DNA from: Papaver somniferum
Lineage: Eukaryota > Streptophyta > Magnoliopsida > Ranunculales > Papaveraceae
Length of the DNA stretch: 64,000 nt
NCBI RefSeq assembly: GCF_003573695.1
Contig: NC_039367.1
Span: 158,765,101-158,829,100, forward strand
Direction of reading: 5' to 3'
Part shown: positions 35,023 through 48,433 of the stretch, piece after piece
Layout of the letters: each line of letters begins with the position of its first letter
How positions within the stretch are numbered: position 1 is the first letter of the stretch
Made by a program: the position numbers and the translations under genes
The notes under the pieces: generated by a model
The model's input: the letters and a program-made list of their open reading frames with translations, nothing else
Databases searched by the model: none
What the model was told of the DNA's origin: nothing

Positions 35023-37408
35023 ATGCACAGAGGTTCAACAGAAATTGTTGAGACAGATCGCCCGAAATGCAAAGAGGAGACTGTACCACCTGATGATGTA
35101 GTTGATCATCCTCTCGACCGGTATCGCATATATAATATTGTGACTGGATCACTTATATTTGGTTATTACTATGGTAAGTATGATTAGTTAGCTTTTTCAA
35201 TTTTTTTTTTTTTAAGCTAATAATTGTTTTCTGTTTATATAACAAATGAATGATATTAACTAAGATGTTCAGAAAGACAGATATTTGAATTCGTAGTAGT
35301 AATTGATTCTATAATCAGTAAATGGATCCTGATTATAAGCTAAAACTCCTAACAAGGTATTTCTAATTCTTCAGGATTTATCCTCTCGAGATTTTATATC
35401 CAAGATGATATCCAGTCGATTAAACAGGTAAGTATGTACTTATATTGATTAATTTTCTGATTTACATTTCCCATACTCATAAAACTAAAATTATAATGAT
35501 TTCCATACCAATTTTTAAAATTCATAGGAAATCATACGGACAGGTGTACTAGGGGCAGTGATTGGTCGGCAATTGGGGTTGGATAAATGACTTTCTAGGT
35601 CGAAAATTTGCAATCTTATTTGCCAATGCATTGATATTCGTCAGTGGAGTTCTACTGTCTATTGGTGATTGTTCCTCTGATTGTTGGTTGGCAACTGTTT
35701 GGAAGACATATATAGGTTTGGGGGTCGGAATGGCATCAATAACCTCACCTATATACATATTAGAAGTTTCTTCAACTCATCTTCAAGAACACCTTCATAC
35801 TCGAAATTGTATGCTTTTTGCTGTTGGAAAATTCATCTTCTTTTGTGCTGATACCAAAGTTACTTCTTACATTCAGGTACACTTATAATTGCTAGTAAAT
35901 CCTATCTCGCAAGATTAACATCTTCGGTTTATTTTATTTTAAAAAATGAATCATTGCAGGAGCTAGAGAAGACTTCGGATTATATGATCGCAGTAGTAGG
36001 GTTTCCAGCTCTACTTCAATTTGTGATAATGTTGTCGCTCCCTGATTCACCTATTTGGCTATATAAAAGAGTTAGTATTGAAACATGGAGTTTGTTAATT
36101 TCTCATATACTTTTTATTTGTTGTCGATAATAATTTTTTAAAACACAGAACCGGAAAGAGGCCGCAATTAAAGAAGCTTTGAGGAAAATTTACAGTTCTG
36201 ATGAAGTTGTTGAGAAAGAGCTTGGTGCATTAAGTATGTCAATTAAGAATGAAACAGATTGTCAAGATGAAAAAGACTCTTCTGTTAGGAGTATCTTGCT
36301 TAGGATAAGGACAACATGGGCTAATCCTTTAGAACGCACAAAGATTGTTGTTAGCATTGGTGTGCAAGTCGCGGAACAGTTAATGAGTGAAAACATGATA
36401 ATGTATGTTCTTCCCTGTATCATGAGGATGGGTGGCATCTTTGTATCACCGAACCCTAAATGGGACATCTGGTACATGAAGTTTTCTTTATTAACGTGGT
36501 GTGGTCTATATGGTATTCATGGTTCAGGTCTTCCTTACTTTACTATAAACTTCGGAGGAGGAAAACTTTGCTTGTCAAATCATACCGTATGATGGTGGGT
36601 CTTTTTGTGTTAAGCGTCATCTTTATAATATCACCAGATAATACTGAAGGAGTGAGTAAATTGGAGACTGTCACCCATTTTGGTGATAGTGCATGTTCGA
36701 GTTATATTTCAGCTCCAGATGCAGATACATGGAACTGTGCGACATGCCTTCGAGCAGGATGTGGGTTTTGCGCTGGTATTGATGACAAACTCATGGTAAG
36801 GAAATTGTTTACTCTAATTTTAACTGAAGTAGGACCACAATTCCCACTAACCTAGTTTTGATTGATACTTCATTATTTGTTCAATGTGCAATTGCAAAAT
36901 AAGCATGGATTTTTTTATTTTTTATTTTGTTACTACTGATGAATGGTTCTTTCCTTCTACACAGCGTGCACCTGGCGGTGCCTGCTTGACGATAGAACCT
37001 AATGGGACATCAGCATCCTGTTTGGCTGAACATCGGATTTGGTTCACACAAGATTCCGTCACAAGGCAATGCGGAATAAGTCTTCCTGGAGCAGCATCTA
37101 TTGAATTTTTACTAGTCTGTGTTGTTCCCTATACATTTGCGTTGGAATCACATATGTGTTCAAGGATGTACAAGGCAGAAGTTAGAGGCAAACTTGTCGG
37201 GACGGTTGCAGCGACTAACTGGATCTTCTTCCTTGCGGTCATTGTATCATCTTATATAATAAATAAAGTTGTAGGGTTTCCCTTCTCAATGCTACTCATC
37301 AGTTTGATTTCTTTCTCTGTTACTCGGTTGATCAAATGGTCTTATTTGTCGGTACCTGAGATGAAAGGTTCCTTCCAGTCGGAAGATAGTCAGTCAAAAG
37401 TCAGTTGA
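35023..37408 (+). pseudogene. Inositol transporter-like gene, unit 1, frameshifted in exons 3 and 5
   Basis: Six exons with GT and AG borders: 35023-35173, 35375-35427, 35528-35876, 35960-36070, 36149-36795 and 36965-37408. The product belongs to the plant inositol transporter (INT) branch of the sugar transporter family, twelve-helix H+/inositol symporters of plasma membrane or vacuole. Signatures: GAVIG then GGWINDFLGRKFAI (helix 2, GRK), GLGVGMASITSPIYILE (helix 4), LPDSPIWLYKR (family PESPRWL), and a Cys-rich loop (CATCLRAGCGFCAG) typical of INT2-4, then VPEMKGS (family PETKG). This copy lacks two bases near 35571-35578 and has a one-base loss near 36546 relative to unit 2, breaking the frame twice. 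Exon 6 is intact here. Confidence 0.88.
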
Positions 37409-38322
37409 AGAGATACTCTTGGTACAAATATTGTCACCTTTTATGTTTCCTTAGGTTTAATAACTAGCTAGAAGATTTAAGTTAGGGTAGTTTGTCTTTC
37501 CGTCGTTTATGTTTCCTTCCTTGGGTTTTCCTTCCAAGACTCACTGTTCTAGCATTGCCGGTGTCATGCGACCAAATTGTGTTGTGTTATTTGACACTTC
37601 TTTTATTTGTATCAAATACCGTATGTATCAATTTCAGCCAAAAAACAGCGCACACCATTTCTGAATAGAAATAAAAAACTTCAAATCCAATGCACTGGTA
37701 CGAGTTGGCTCTCTTTGAGCACTATACTAAACAATTATCGATGAATTCTCCACTTCGTGACACTGCTCATGTAACGAAGTACTGCTGATTCTGAGAACTT
37801 AACACGCATCATTTGATATGAATCAAATAGATCATACCACTACTCCTCTATGTGTGGTTCAAGTAGATACTCGTTGTTCCTCCCCACAAAATTTCTAGAA
37901 TTAATAGGAATCTTCAAATCCAAATTAGTTATGGATTTAGCTAAATTAGAGCGCACATTTCCACTAGACGAAATTACACAAGTATCGGTCAAATACGAAA
38001 ACGCTGCTGGTACTATCACTTATCACAAGGAAGAAGTCAGCATGCATCAAACATTCCTAATTATCACAGGTCACAGGAAAATCAACATGCGTGTGTCTAC
38101 AGGTGATAATGAGGCTTGATCATATAACCTTAAAACTAGTCGGATCACAAAATGAAAGCATCCTGTACTCGATTCCTTCAAAATGCAAACAAGTAACATA
38201 CACAGATAACTAGACATTGTTTCCATAGAATTAAGATCAATAGAAGAGTACAGCAAAATAAAGGTAAATGCGCCTAGGCATACTTTCCCCACACTCCATG
38301 TTAGCACATAACTCCCAAGAAT
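37409..38322. other. Downstream region of the transporter (unit 1)
   Basis: Probable 3' untranslated sequence followed by intergenic DNA. An 89-codon frame (37850-38119) is kept in unit 2, but I do not recognise it and it has no supporting signals. Confidence 0.5.
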
Positions 38323-38350
38323 TGTAGTTGTAAGATTTCTTACAACTACA
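38323..38350. repeat. 12-bp perfect palindrome at the left edge of element Y (unit 1)
   Basis: TGTAGTTGTAAG and CTTACAACTACA separated by ATTT. Because it starts with TG it may mark the outer end of the LTR of Y. The region to about 39115 would then be the LTR or LTR plus leader; no partner LTR is available to prove it. Confidence 0.5.
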
Positions 38351-39120
38351 CTTCACTTAATCTGGTTATCTCTCTGTGTAATCATCGTGGACAATTGTTT
38401 TATTGAATAAATATTCAAATCACTTACAAGATGAATGGAAATCTATAACAACACTTCTTGTAACCTAAATTTATTCTCTCTCTTTTTATCTCTCTTACAA
38501 GACTTGTCCTAGAATCCTCACATAAAAATGACTCTCTCCTTTATATAGGATTTTACATAGTGGATGACAGCTAAGAATCCCTTTATTTTCGGGATCACTG
38601 TGCGACATATTCGCTCATATACAATCGCTCATCTTCGCATAACTTACTTCTTCGCATAATTCTTCACACTTTACCCGTGACTTTGTTGACATCATCTGAT
38701 GTGTCATTCAATTTGTTGTGTGCGATTCTCCTCGCATATTGTATTCTTCACTTCGCTTATTTATTAACTTGTGCGATATTTAACTCCTACATTTGCCTCT
38801 TCTCGTGTCGCTGATTCTTAAAAATGAGCGATATGAGAAATTCTTCTTTTTAAGATCGCACATGCTTATCTTTTTACTTTCCGACAGTTATCCGGATTTC
38901 AAGTCCTTCTTGTGTACGCGTGTCCTTTCCACTCATTTCTTGACACATCTCTTTTAACCCAAGTTTTTATCCGTTCATTTCTTCGCATAATGAGAGTAAA
39001 TTTCGAAAAACGGGTCGCTCTTTCCTATATATATTCTCTTTCTCATACAACATTTTTCTTTATTCTTCTTTTTATCTTCTTCATTCTCTCTCACCTTCTG
39101 TGCAAATTCCCATTCTCTCT

Positions 39121-41659
39121 AATGGCTCCTGCTGGTAAAAATATGGAGATCGAATTTAACAGAATGAAAACCGACTTTAATCAAAGAGGTTATGAACTCT
39201 CCCTGCCTCCTTGTAACTTCGCATCCAAACTTAACCTTGAACTAATTAGATCTGAGGAGTGGAGTAACCAAAAAATCATTGTTTCGTTAGGTCAACTTCA
39301 GTCTAAGCCAATCCCTTTATATAACCCTGATATTCCTTTGTTTTATAGAATTCTTGCTGAGAAAGATTCGCACGAGGAATATTTTAACTGAGTGGTGATG
39401 CTATTAGGATATCCTTAGCGTATGCTCGTCGCGCAGCTGGTCTTGGAAATTCTTATCCCGAGGAAGTGCGAAAAGAAGGTCATCGTGACAAAGTCATAGA
39501 TTCTGCTAAGTACACTCTTGATAATTTCTTTAAGAATTATTATATCGCTATCATGAAAAGTAATGTGACTAAATGGGTTGTTCGTGTAAGGAGAGCAGAT
39601 GATATTTCCGAAGATGATAAAATAATGCGAGATGTAGATTGGAATTCAAACTCTAATCGTGTTGCTCGCAGATCTAATGATTCTAGTTGGCATAATTGTC
39701 CTGTTATCCTGCAAGAATCCTTTGTTTCTGGTAGAGCTGCGGATGGTTCGGATAATCCTCTTCCCGAAGATTTTCCCCCTATCAACCTTGGGAATTTAAA
39801 TTACTCGAGAACGAGGAAAAGAAAGTAACGGTATGTGACTCTCTTAAACCAATTTGTAAATCTTTGTAACTTTCTTATATTTTATTTCTTCTCTTTCGCA
39901 GGATGACTCAAAGGTCAATACTTCTCCCAAGGTATGAACTTCGCAGAATAAATAAGTAAAACAACTTCTCATGTTAACAATATTGTTTCCTCTGTTACTT
40001 GTATTGATTATTCTCACAGGTTAATCCGTTGAGCGACAAAACTTTAGCAAAAGCAAGAGAATCTCTAAGAAACCTGCTTCAAAGAATTTACCCAGAAAAC
40101 CTCATTGAAAGAGGATGTCTCTAGAAGCGTGCGAGATATGATTCTTCTTCAAGCTCTGAATCTTCGGAGAGAAATACCTTAGCTTCTGAAGAAGAAGTTT
40201 CTATTGACTCGTATCGTCAAAAGCTGTCTGATCTTTTTTCTGGAGATTCCCTTGCTACTCTTGATGATGATGAAACTGAACGTGCCTTCCAAATGATCTC
40301 AAAGATCTGTACTATTCCTGACTTGGGGGATCGATCTCTTCGCGGACTTGCCTCTGCGATAAATCCAGATTTTCAATTTTCAATAAATTGCTTGGTCACA
40401 CTCTACAACATTTATCTTTGATTTTTTCCTTATTTGCAACATCCACTTATGATATTTTTATCTTTACAGGGTGCCCTCATATCTTATGCAATTGCTTTAG
40501 ACAATGATATGAAACTTCACAAGTTACAAGCTGAGAATGCCAAACTGAAACATGAGACATATACTCTTTCAGATGCGAATGTGATCCTTGCGAACGAGAA
40601 TACCAAACTTAAAAATGAGAATTCTAATTATCAATTGGTCCTTCAAACTCGAGAAAGAAACAAGGAACTCATTGGTATGTAATTCAGACTTTCTCACTCT
40701 TTTTCCTTCATTCAATCATTCGCACTTCTTACTTGATTTTCTTCGCAGACCTGTATAACCGTTCACATGAAGCGGCTAATCTTCCTGATGCTGAAACTCT
40801 TTTAGAACATCTCAATTCCTCTTTAAGTAATTTCCCCAATCGAGGATTTGAAAACCTTATATTAGAAGAATTAATATTAAAATATACTACTCTTAGAGAA
40901 CGCCATAAAAATGCATTATCCGCTGCGAACAATTTTGAACGACGCTTTTATCAGGAGAAAGAAGCAATTCAAATATTTGAGTCAAAGAAAAACAATCTTA
41001 TTACTGAAAAAGATGAAATTGCTCTTAGGGGTGCGAAAGCATTAGAAAAATTTCAAGAATCCCTTATTCAGATTAAGATAGAGCGTGATTCAGCTTGTCG
41101 TGTGAGAGATATTCTTGTTGAGGAAAGAAACTTAGTTCGACTCAACTCCTTATAGAAAGTGAATTTGAGCTCAATTGGGCTGCTAGAGTTCTGAACGATG
41201 CTAGAAATAATTTAGGTGTAAATGTTAGTCTTCATACTGAGCATTCTACATTGGTCGCGGACATTATTTCCAATTATGAAGGTCATCTGTTGTTCTGTGA
41301 TCTTCATTTTTATATATCATTTTTTTTTTGTTTTTATATCCCTTAACTTTTTTTTTTACTTCGCAGAGAAAGAGAAGGAACAACAAAAGCGAATTTCAGA
41401 ACTAGAAACTCGCTTAGCTTCTAAAGAAGAAGAATCGTTTGCTCCTAATTCAAAGTATCAGCAACTGAAGCAGAATTGGTTTAATTTAGTCCAGAACAAC
41501 AGCAACGATGCTAATCGTTCTCGTGAGGCTCCTGTTAAGCGATTTTGTGTCGATAATGGTATTCCTTTGTCGAAGTACCATTTCCCAGCTATCCAAGTTA
41601 CTGATGAAGAGGAAGATTCTGAAGAAGAAGTCAGTGATTCTGAGTCTGAGCGAAATTAG
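39121..41659 (+). CDS. Antisense spliced gene of element Y (unit 1), degraded
   Basis: Starts MAPAGKNMEIEF; cctatatatattc near 39025 is a TATA candidate about 95 bp upstream. Exons: 39121-39828, 39902-39931, 40020 to about 40390, 40470-40674, 40749-41281 and 41367-41659. Exon 1 contains QKIIVSLGQLQSKPIPLY, which resembles IIVLVGQLDAGLLLPLY in the antisense gene of X, and DNFFKNYYIAIM. Later exons are Ser/Glu-rich (KRARYDSSSSSESSERN in unit 2) and strongly coiled coil (KLHKLQAENAKLKHE), ending in an acidic tail (DEEEDSEEEVSDSESE). This copy has more one-base losses than unit 2 (near 39359, 40052, 40093 and 40124), so the frame is broken several times. Function unknown. Confidence 0.68.
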
Positions 41660-43439
41660 AAAGATGAAAATTGATTGCTTCTTCTTGTTGTAGTATACTT
41701 GTAAATTCTTGTAAACTCGCTTTCATCTTTTTAATATGATTCTTATTTTCTTCGCTTCGTATTTGTGACTTCTTCATATGAAAGTAGGATTATCAAAATG
41801 TGGCAATACATTTCTTTTGCATTCCATTCCTTCTTGCCTCTTGTTATTTGTTGTATCTTTGATTATACCAAGATAATTGCTATCCTTTATCCAGATATTC
41901 TCTGGTGCGAGCATATGGGAAACTTTTAGAATTAAGTATTATTCGTGAGGTCTTATTTGTTCCTTCCTATGTAAAGGTCTTATGTTGCCTCTTTTATGTG
42001 CGATGAAATCGCAGGCAGTCGTTACACCATAGTGTATTGACCCATTGATCTCATCTTACCAATTTCCTCTTTGTATTATTTCCTCTTCGGGTTAATTCGC
42101 ATAAATATCTCAAGTCTTAGTACTCCCATGAGTAAAAGTCTTGGAACATTTACGTCTTTAACACAATTCAGCTCCCTGATGGAGGGTTTCGTCCTATATC
42201 TTCCCCTGGTTGGCTCTTCAAGGAAGCTTACCTCTATCTGGTTAAGATTATGGCTCTTCGCATCCGGCTTTTCAATAACCAGTTGACTTCGCAATCTCGC
42301 ATACACTACATATAGGGTTTATGGAAGCAAGATCGCACCCTAAGTGGGGTATCTTCGGGTCGAGTGCATCATAATCAGGAGCTGTCAAGAGTGGCACGGT
42401 ACGCTCCAGATGTCCCGGGAACTCTTGACTCAACCGAGTACCTCGGCGCCAGATCGAGTTTCTGCACTCCTTAGGAGAGCCTTTCTCACCTTAGGCTCTC
42501 AATCTAAGATTAGTATCTTAGACTGAAAATTTAAGGTATATCTCCCGGATGGGCATTATCGTTTAATTCTCACCCCAAATCTGCACAACTCAAGTTCCGG
42601 GGTCGGTGTAGCCTTCCCTTGAGTCATTCCTTCTAGGTATTTCCAATTATGACGCGCGTTAGGTCTTACTATTTTCCTCTTGCATATGAGCGAACTAGGG
42701 TGCACGCCATATTGGATTCCTAGACAATCTGATAATAAATATCATTTTCTGTAGCCTTTTATAAAGGTCTTATTATAAAGATTTCTCTTTGTATTTTCTT
42801 ATTATGGTTTTACCATATGAATTTAAAGTTTTTCATTTCAATAACCTGTAGTACATAAATGTTGTTATCAAATCATCTGACTCAAAGAAAATCATACACA
42901 TTCGTTATATGCATTTGTCTTCCTCATTTCTGACTCTTCCGAAATTCGCACGTGTGCGACATACCATACGAATATGTCGCACATGTTTATAATCATTCAA
43001 CTGGCATTGTGCGAACATCCTTTTGCGTTTCACCTTATGATGTTTTGTCTCCACTTATTTTGTTGCTTTTGTTGATATTCATCTGCATCTTTTATTATCC
43101 ATTTTTACCACTTCCTTTATTGATTTCTTCTACCACTTTCCTTCCACCATGAACTTTCCATCAATGTTGTTTTCTTTCCTTCCGTTCTTCTTACTCGATT
43201 CATTATACTTCCTCAGACATCGACCATTAATCTCTCTGCTCTTTTACTATCTGCTGCATTGCTTTGCCAATTTCTTCGCTTAGACTCCCTTGCTTCGCAT
43301 CTATCAATATCAATTTCTTGACAACTTTTACTTTCAACTGTGTCCCCCTTATAATTCCAACACCCTTAGGTAAAGAAAACTTGATACACTAATGAAAGGT
43401 TGATGCAACAACGTATACTATTGAGCCATGGTCTTCCAA
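41660..43439. other. Non-coding interior of element Y (unit 1)
   Basis: Between the end of the antisense gene and the protease. Contains gtgcgacat / atgtcgcac inverted words near 42953-42984 and several direct short repeats. No polymerase motifs found in any frame. Confidence 0.55.
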
Positions 43440-43800
43440 TTAAAGCATTGTATGGTGACTCAATATCCACTGCACAGAATATGATTTTTCGGTAAGCTTT
43501 GTACAAGAATCCTCATAGTCACCTCCCCTTTTGGTTTGTTCGCAGAGCCGTTAAAACCATAGATCTTGTATGTTGAGGGGATCAATTCATCGTCTCTGCC
43601 ACTCATTATTTTGTATGTGTGATAAAATAGAATATCCACTGAACTTCCAGTGTCTATAAGAATTCTATTTATCGCCCAGGTGTTTTTCTCATTTTCTTCT
43701 TCTTGATCTTCTTCTAATGGTTTCGGGTTAATTCCCAATATTACCACTAACGGGCACTCATGTGAAGCTTTCCTTCTGGGACTTCATCTGCGCTGAACGA
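43440..43800 (-). pseudogene. Ty3/gypsy protease of element Y (unit 1)
   Basis: Minus-strand frame with RILIDTGSSVDILFYHTYKI (active site DTG), STYKIYGFNGSANKPKGEV and VQSLP. A frameshift after NHILC compared with unit 2 cuts it short. Confidence 0.82.
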
Positions 43801-43974
43801 AATTTTCTTTGCTTTTGCCAGTCCTTCAAAGATGGTATTTTTGCCAGGTTGAAAATTTCCCTTCCTTCATCATCTCTTGCATATACTCGACTTAAGATAT
43901 TATCATGAAAATCTTCTATGTTTTTGAATGAATGTATGATCGAGTTACATAATAGATTCTATTCCTTCGCTCCC

Positions 43975-44275
43975 ACCTCAATAACAAATGTGTTCCTATC
44001 CATTTCCTTTCCGTATTTATTTCCTTGAGATGGTGGTGGTGGTAAATTTCCTGTTTGATTTAGTAGGAAGTGGTCTAACTTTCCCTGCTCGATCATCCGC
44101 AGTATAATCTTCCTCACATTTCTGCAGTTGCTTGTTGTATGACCATGGAATCTGTGATAGACACAAAATCTTTCTTTACTCTTCCCCCTGGTGGTGGCTC
44201 TTCGCCTGCATTATGTGGTTCTGGAATATCATCCATTAGGAGAGCAGCTTCCCATACTTTATCCACCGTTAGATC
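43975..44275 (-). pseudogene. Ty3/gypsy gag C-terminus of element Y (unit 1)
   Basis: Minus-strand reading gives DLTVDKVWEAALLMDDIPEP, then FCVYHRFHGHTTSNCRNVRK, the Cys/His-rich gag tail of this group, with small indels. The upstream part of gag is missing at the unit joint. Confidence 0.75.
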
Positions 44276-45333
44276 AAATCTTAAGAGAAATCAGATTTGT
44301 TAAGTGCTCTAAAGAAACATCAATATACAGAAGAGAAGAAAAGGGGACGCTTCTTGTGATTGCAGTCTATGTAGATGATCTATTTTTGACTGGCAACTCC
44401 CTTAAGGTGATCAATGAGTTCAAGAGAGAAATGTCATCAAAGTTTGAGATGTCAGACCTCGAAAAACTCACTTATTACCTTGGCATAGAAGTCCATCAAG
44501 GAGTAGATGGGATTCAGATTAAGCAAGAAGCTTATGCAAGGAGAATTCTGAAAGAAGCAGACTTGAAACTTGTAATCCAACTAAGATACCAATGGAGTTT
44601 GGACTTAAAGTTTCAAAGGCACAAGAAGAAGCTGAGATTGATCCAACGAGTTATATAAGAAATGTTGGATGCCTAAGATACTTATTACACACAAGACCAG
44701 ATTTGGCTTTCTCTGTGGGAGTAGCAAGCCGTTATATGCAGAGTCCACGCAAGTCTCATGGTGATGTAATAAAGCAGATATTGAGATATCTAAGAGGCAC
44801 AATCAGCTGTGGATTGATGTATGGTTGAGGAGGATCAAAAGGAATTGTTGGGTATAGTGACAGCAGTCATAATATTGACTAAGATGATGGAAAAGGTACA
44901 ACTGGTCATATATTTTATCTAGGTGAAGCACCTATTACATGGTGTTCACAGAAGCAAGACATGTAGCCTCTCATCGTGAAGCTGAGTTTATGGCCGCAAC
45001 AGAAGTAATTAAACAATCAATATGGCCTCAAGAACTGTTGGGTGAAATCAAAGAAAGAGAACCTGAAAAGTTCTCATCAAGTTTGATAATAAGTCTGCAA
45101 TTTCACTCACTAAAAATCCAGTGTTTCATGGGAAGACGAAACACATTCACAAAAGGTACCATTTAATACGAGAATGCATCGGAAGGAGGTCATTAATGTT
45201 GAACACATACCAGGAACTGAGCAGAAAGCAGATATATTGACAAAGGCATTACTCGGATCAAGTTTGAAGAAATGAGACAACTGATTGGAGTACAAGATAT
45301 GTCACGGGTAAGGTTGAAGCTTAAGGGGGAGAA
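44268..45333 (+). pseudogene. Copia reverse transcriptase/RNase H fragment (unit 2)
   Basis: Starts in the reverse transcriptase at DQILREIRFVKCSKE and includes YVDD (AVYVDDLFLTGNSL), YLGIEVHQG, YLLHTRPDLAFSVG and the C-terminal tail up to the polypurine tract. The upstream element is not repeated, so the fragment has no start. Frameshifts and stops are present. Confidence 0.88.
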
Positions 45334-45620
45334 TGTTGGATTAACTTCAACATAGAAGTCACTAACAAGATGGTTAGGACAAGATTAGGAAATTGATGTA
45401 ATCCTAAGGAATTAGAAGTCATCTAGTTCTAAGAAAAGGAAAGACATATAATAAGGTAATAGGACTAGGAAAAGGAATTCATAGTTCTATATAAATATGA
45501 TCACCAAAGTTGGTTGATCATGAGCAAGATTAGAACTTGTGTTTAGTTTTGAGAGATTTTCTAAACATCAATAAAGAGAGTTATTTATATAAGCTAAGTT
45601 TCATCTTACAGTTGCCATTA
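45334..45620 (+). repeat. Copia 3' LTR (unit 2)
   Basis: 287 bp, followed by CCTAC. Shares the acatat, gttatt and cttacag variants with unit 1; small deletions (gttggttgatcatgagc) shorten it. Confidence 0.9.
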
Positions 45621-45625
45621 CCTAC

Positions 45626-47954
45626 TGTGTTTTGGTATAGGCGAAAAACCAAGCTATCTCATGACCACGATAATACAGGCCGGAGAGAACCGAATCCAAA
45701 GAGTGGTATCTGTACAGTATATTGGATTTGAAGATTTAATTTTTTGAGAAAATGATCATGAGGCAGCAACCCCTTATTTTAAAAGGGAGGATCATACGTA
45801 GTCTCATTAGAGCTAAATCCATAGGAACTATAGATGTATATTATATTGGATTTGAAGATTTTGTATGATCAGGACTTGGGTTTGAGTTGGACACTTGGTT
45901 CCAAATTTTGATTTGGATTAACATTTCCAGTAGCTTTACTGGAATATACGTGGGTAGACTACATACCGTAAAACATTGCACAATTAAAATCTTGGGTAAG
46001 CATATTTTCTATGCTTAGTTATTTTGGTGATTGGAAAATGATTGAGAATTTCATGCCAAGTCCAAGAGATTGGATTTGAAGATCTCTTTAGAAATTACTG
46101 TTGTGTATATTTGATACTGATCAAACAAGTAATATGCAAATACGATTTATTGGTCGCGTGATAATAGGGGAGCATTGTCATGAATGCTCTATGATTAGAA
46201 AACCAATTAGAGATCACCAATATTGATTGTTCAGGAACAATTTTATTTTATGGTACAGATATAATTCTTTCCATCGGAATTATAAAATTTAAAGTCCGAA
46301 AGTAATAATTGTTAAGATAATAATTGCACGACATGAGCATAATTCTAGTAATAAGAATTATAGGTTCCAAAATCTGGAAAATGGCATGTCTTAAATGACA
46401 GCGAAAGGTGAAATACCGATTGATATGTAACATATTGGAAGATTTGGCGGCCGACCAAATATCCAACGATGGGGTGTTACAATATTACCAACGCATAAAT
46501 TATGAACATTTTCATTACATTATGTAAAATGTTAAATAGACATTGACTATGTATTTGGGTATAAATTTGTAGATGATTGGACACAAGTACAGGAGTTGCT
46601 CATCGTGATAATGTGCTTGTTGAAATAGCAAGAAAGTTACCTTCAAATTTTCTATGCCTCTAGTGTATGCAAGTCTGTAATGGATTTTTGTGAATAACTG
46701 TAAATGTTAATTAGGATCATTAGAGAAGTTACAGTTATTTTGTAAAATCAAATAGGAACATTTTTAATAATGTTTTCTGAATTGATTGCATGAGTAGATG
46801 CAATTAATGAGGAGGAATGAATTAAAACCTAACTTGTAGAGAACCCATTTTCGGAAGAAGCCATCTCAAACGGTATTGATTAATTGTGAATCATGCTATG
46901 ATTTATAACGTCTTTAACAAAGACTTATAATGAAAATCGAGACATACAAGTCTTGTGCATTGAACGGTAAGTCAATTACTCAAGGAAGGATAATTGCAGT
47001 TGACCATTGAAACGGAGGAAAAATTTGGCAGATACATTTATGAAGATTCTCCCGAAGGAAATGTTTTCAATGAAGTATACAAAAATGGGACAAGGTATGT
47101 GAAAGAAGGTTTATCGCCCATAGCAGAAACACAACCTATTTTGAAAAAGATAAACAAAGTTTAATGTGGTACCAACAAGTTATGGATGTGGGTCCAAGAG
47201 CATAGCTTACTGGTATCCCATCAACTCCAGTAAGGAGGAAGTCAGGGGTTCAATCCCCGCCGCCGTAAAGGTTTGTGGTAGATTAGTTGTACAGTGGGTT
47301 GAGCGGTGTTGGGTCTGGAAGTGGGGCCAGTCCAACAGGCTGGGTTTGGGTAGGGGCCTGGGTCCGGTTTTCGCGTATCAGCAAAAAAAAACAAGTTATG
47401 GATGTGATTATGGTGCACTAAGTAAAAACTTCTCATTTATGTTTATTGCAGTGATTCTGCAAGAAAAAAAGGGATGTATGAAAATCCTTAATAAGTCTAA
47501 CTTTTATCACAAGGAGAGACATACCTATATGAGTTTGGAAATCAGGACGTTTCCCAAGAGAAAAAGACCATTCTCTAAAGAAGACTCATGAATCCAGGAT
47601 AAGCACAGAGGCGTTAATGTGCTGAGCTACAAAACACAAAATCTCTGAAATCAGTATGTGTGGAGATTCCGTTTTATCACATGGGGTAATTGGTTCCAGA
47701 CTGGTTTCACCACCACTGAACCCCGATAAGTCTTTGAATTTCTTACACTAAGTGAAGGTTCAAATCCAAAAGATACCTATCATTTATGTATTGATTTCCA
47801 CGATGATGCTTATTTCCCCACCGAGCTTGAACTACGTTGGCTTGATCCCACTCGGGTACGTAGGCAGTCACCTGAGTGATGCAGCCACTCCAGTTTTGTA
47901 AGTTTTACTTTGTCTTATTTTCATGTTTTTTGGTTATTGGAAATAGGGGGAGAT
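45626..47954 (+). mobile_element. Degenerate copia internal remnant (unit 2)
   Basis: Copy of 31391-33725, with the same gag trace, broken target and polypurine tract. Confidence 0.55.
47191..47389 (+). mobile_element. SINE (unit 2)
   Basis: Copy of 32962-33160 with the same 17-bp flanking duplications; A box TAGCTTACTGG is intact here. Confidence 0.85.
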
Positions 47955-48433
47955 TGTTGAATATTTTCAATAATATAGAAAATAAAATGGTTTTCGTTTT
48001 TGGTTTGCCACTACGACGGGGAGCATACTGCGCCTAATAGATGCAATGGAGAAAAGGCATATCCAAACCGTGTGATTGTTCACAAGAGACATATTCATTC
48101 TCATCAGACACTATTGGTGTCTTTTGAGAATCAAGAGGCATCTACAATAGGCATGAGTCCCCTATAAGTAGTGATGATTTATTTCCATTCAATAATGGAA
48201 AAACACAACAAATCTCAGATTTCTTCTCACACTAAGTATCATCAGATTCTAAATAGTATGTGGTCTTGGTTGGGTCAAGGGAGTACAACTCTTGAATCCA
48301 ACAACGTTGTTAGGATTTCATTGTATCTTGAAAGCAATATTTCGTTGACCGATTGTACTCGCTAATTATTTGGGAATGGTCGAAATAATTGCTGAAAAGA
48401 ATCGCAAGGCCTTGAAACTCTAGTGATTCAACA
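47955..48433 (+). repeat. Single copia-type LTR (unit 2)
   Basis: Copy of 33726-34204 with the same TGTTGAAT and ATTCAACA ends. Confidence 0.72.

Larger units (their letters stand above)
30035..44267 (+). repeat. 14.2-kb tandem unit, copy 1
   Basis: Begins with GTTAGATC (30035-30042) inside the copia reverse transcriptase and ends where GTTAGATC recurs at 44268, joined to the gag of element Y. Length 14233 bp. Copies 1 and 2 are alike over their whole length, differing mainly by one- and two-base indels. Confidence 0.93.
38323..44275 (-). mobile_element. Element Y: Ty3/gypsy element with antisense gene (unit 1)
   Basis: Minus-strand gag tail (43975-44275) and protease (43440-43800), an intervening non-coding region and a plus-strand spliced gene (39121-41659), followed to the left by a likely LTR region. 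The layout mirrors element X. The right side is cut by the tandem-unit joint at GTTAGATC. No reverse transcriptase, RNase H or integrase is seen; the 1.8 kb between the protease and the antisense gene is too short to hold them. Confidence 0.75.

Noticed and set aside
37850..38119. 89-codon frame kept in units 1 and 2
   Set aside because: Conservation is explained by the recent duplication; no domain, splice or promoter signal supports a gene.
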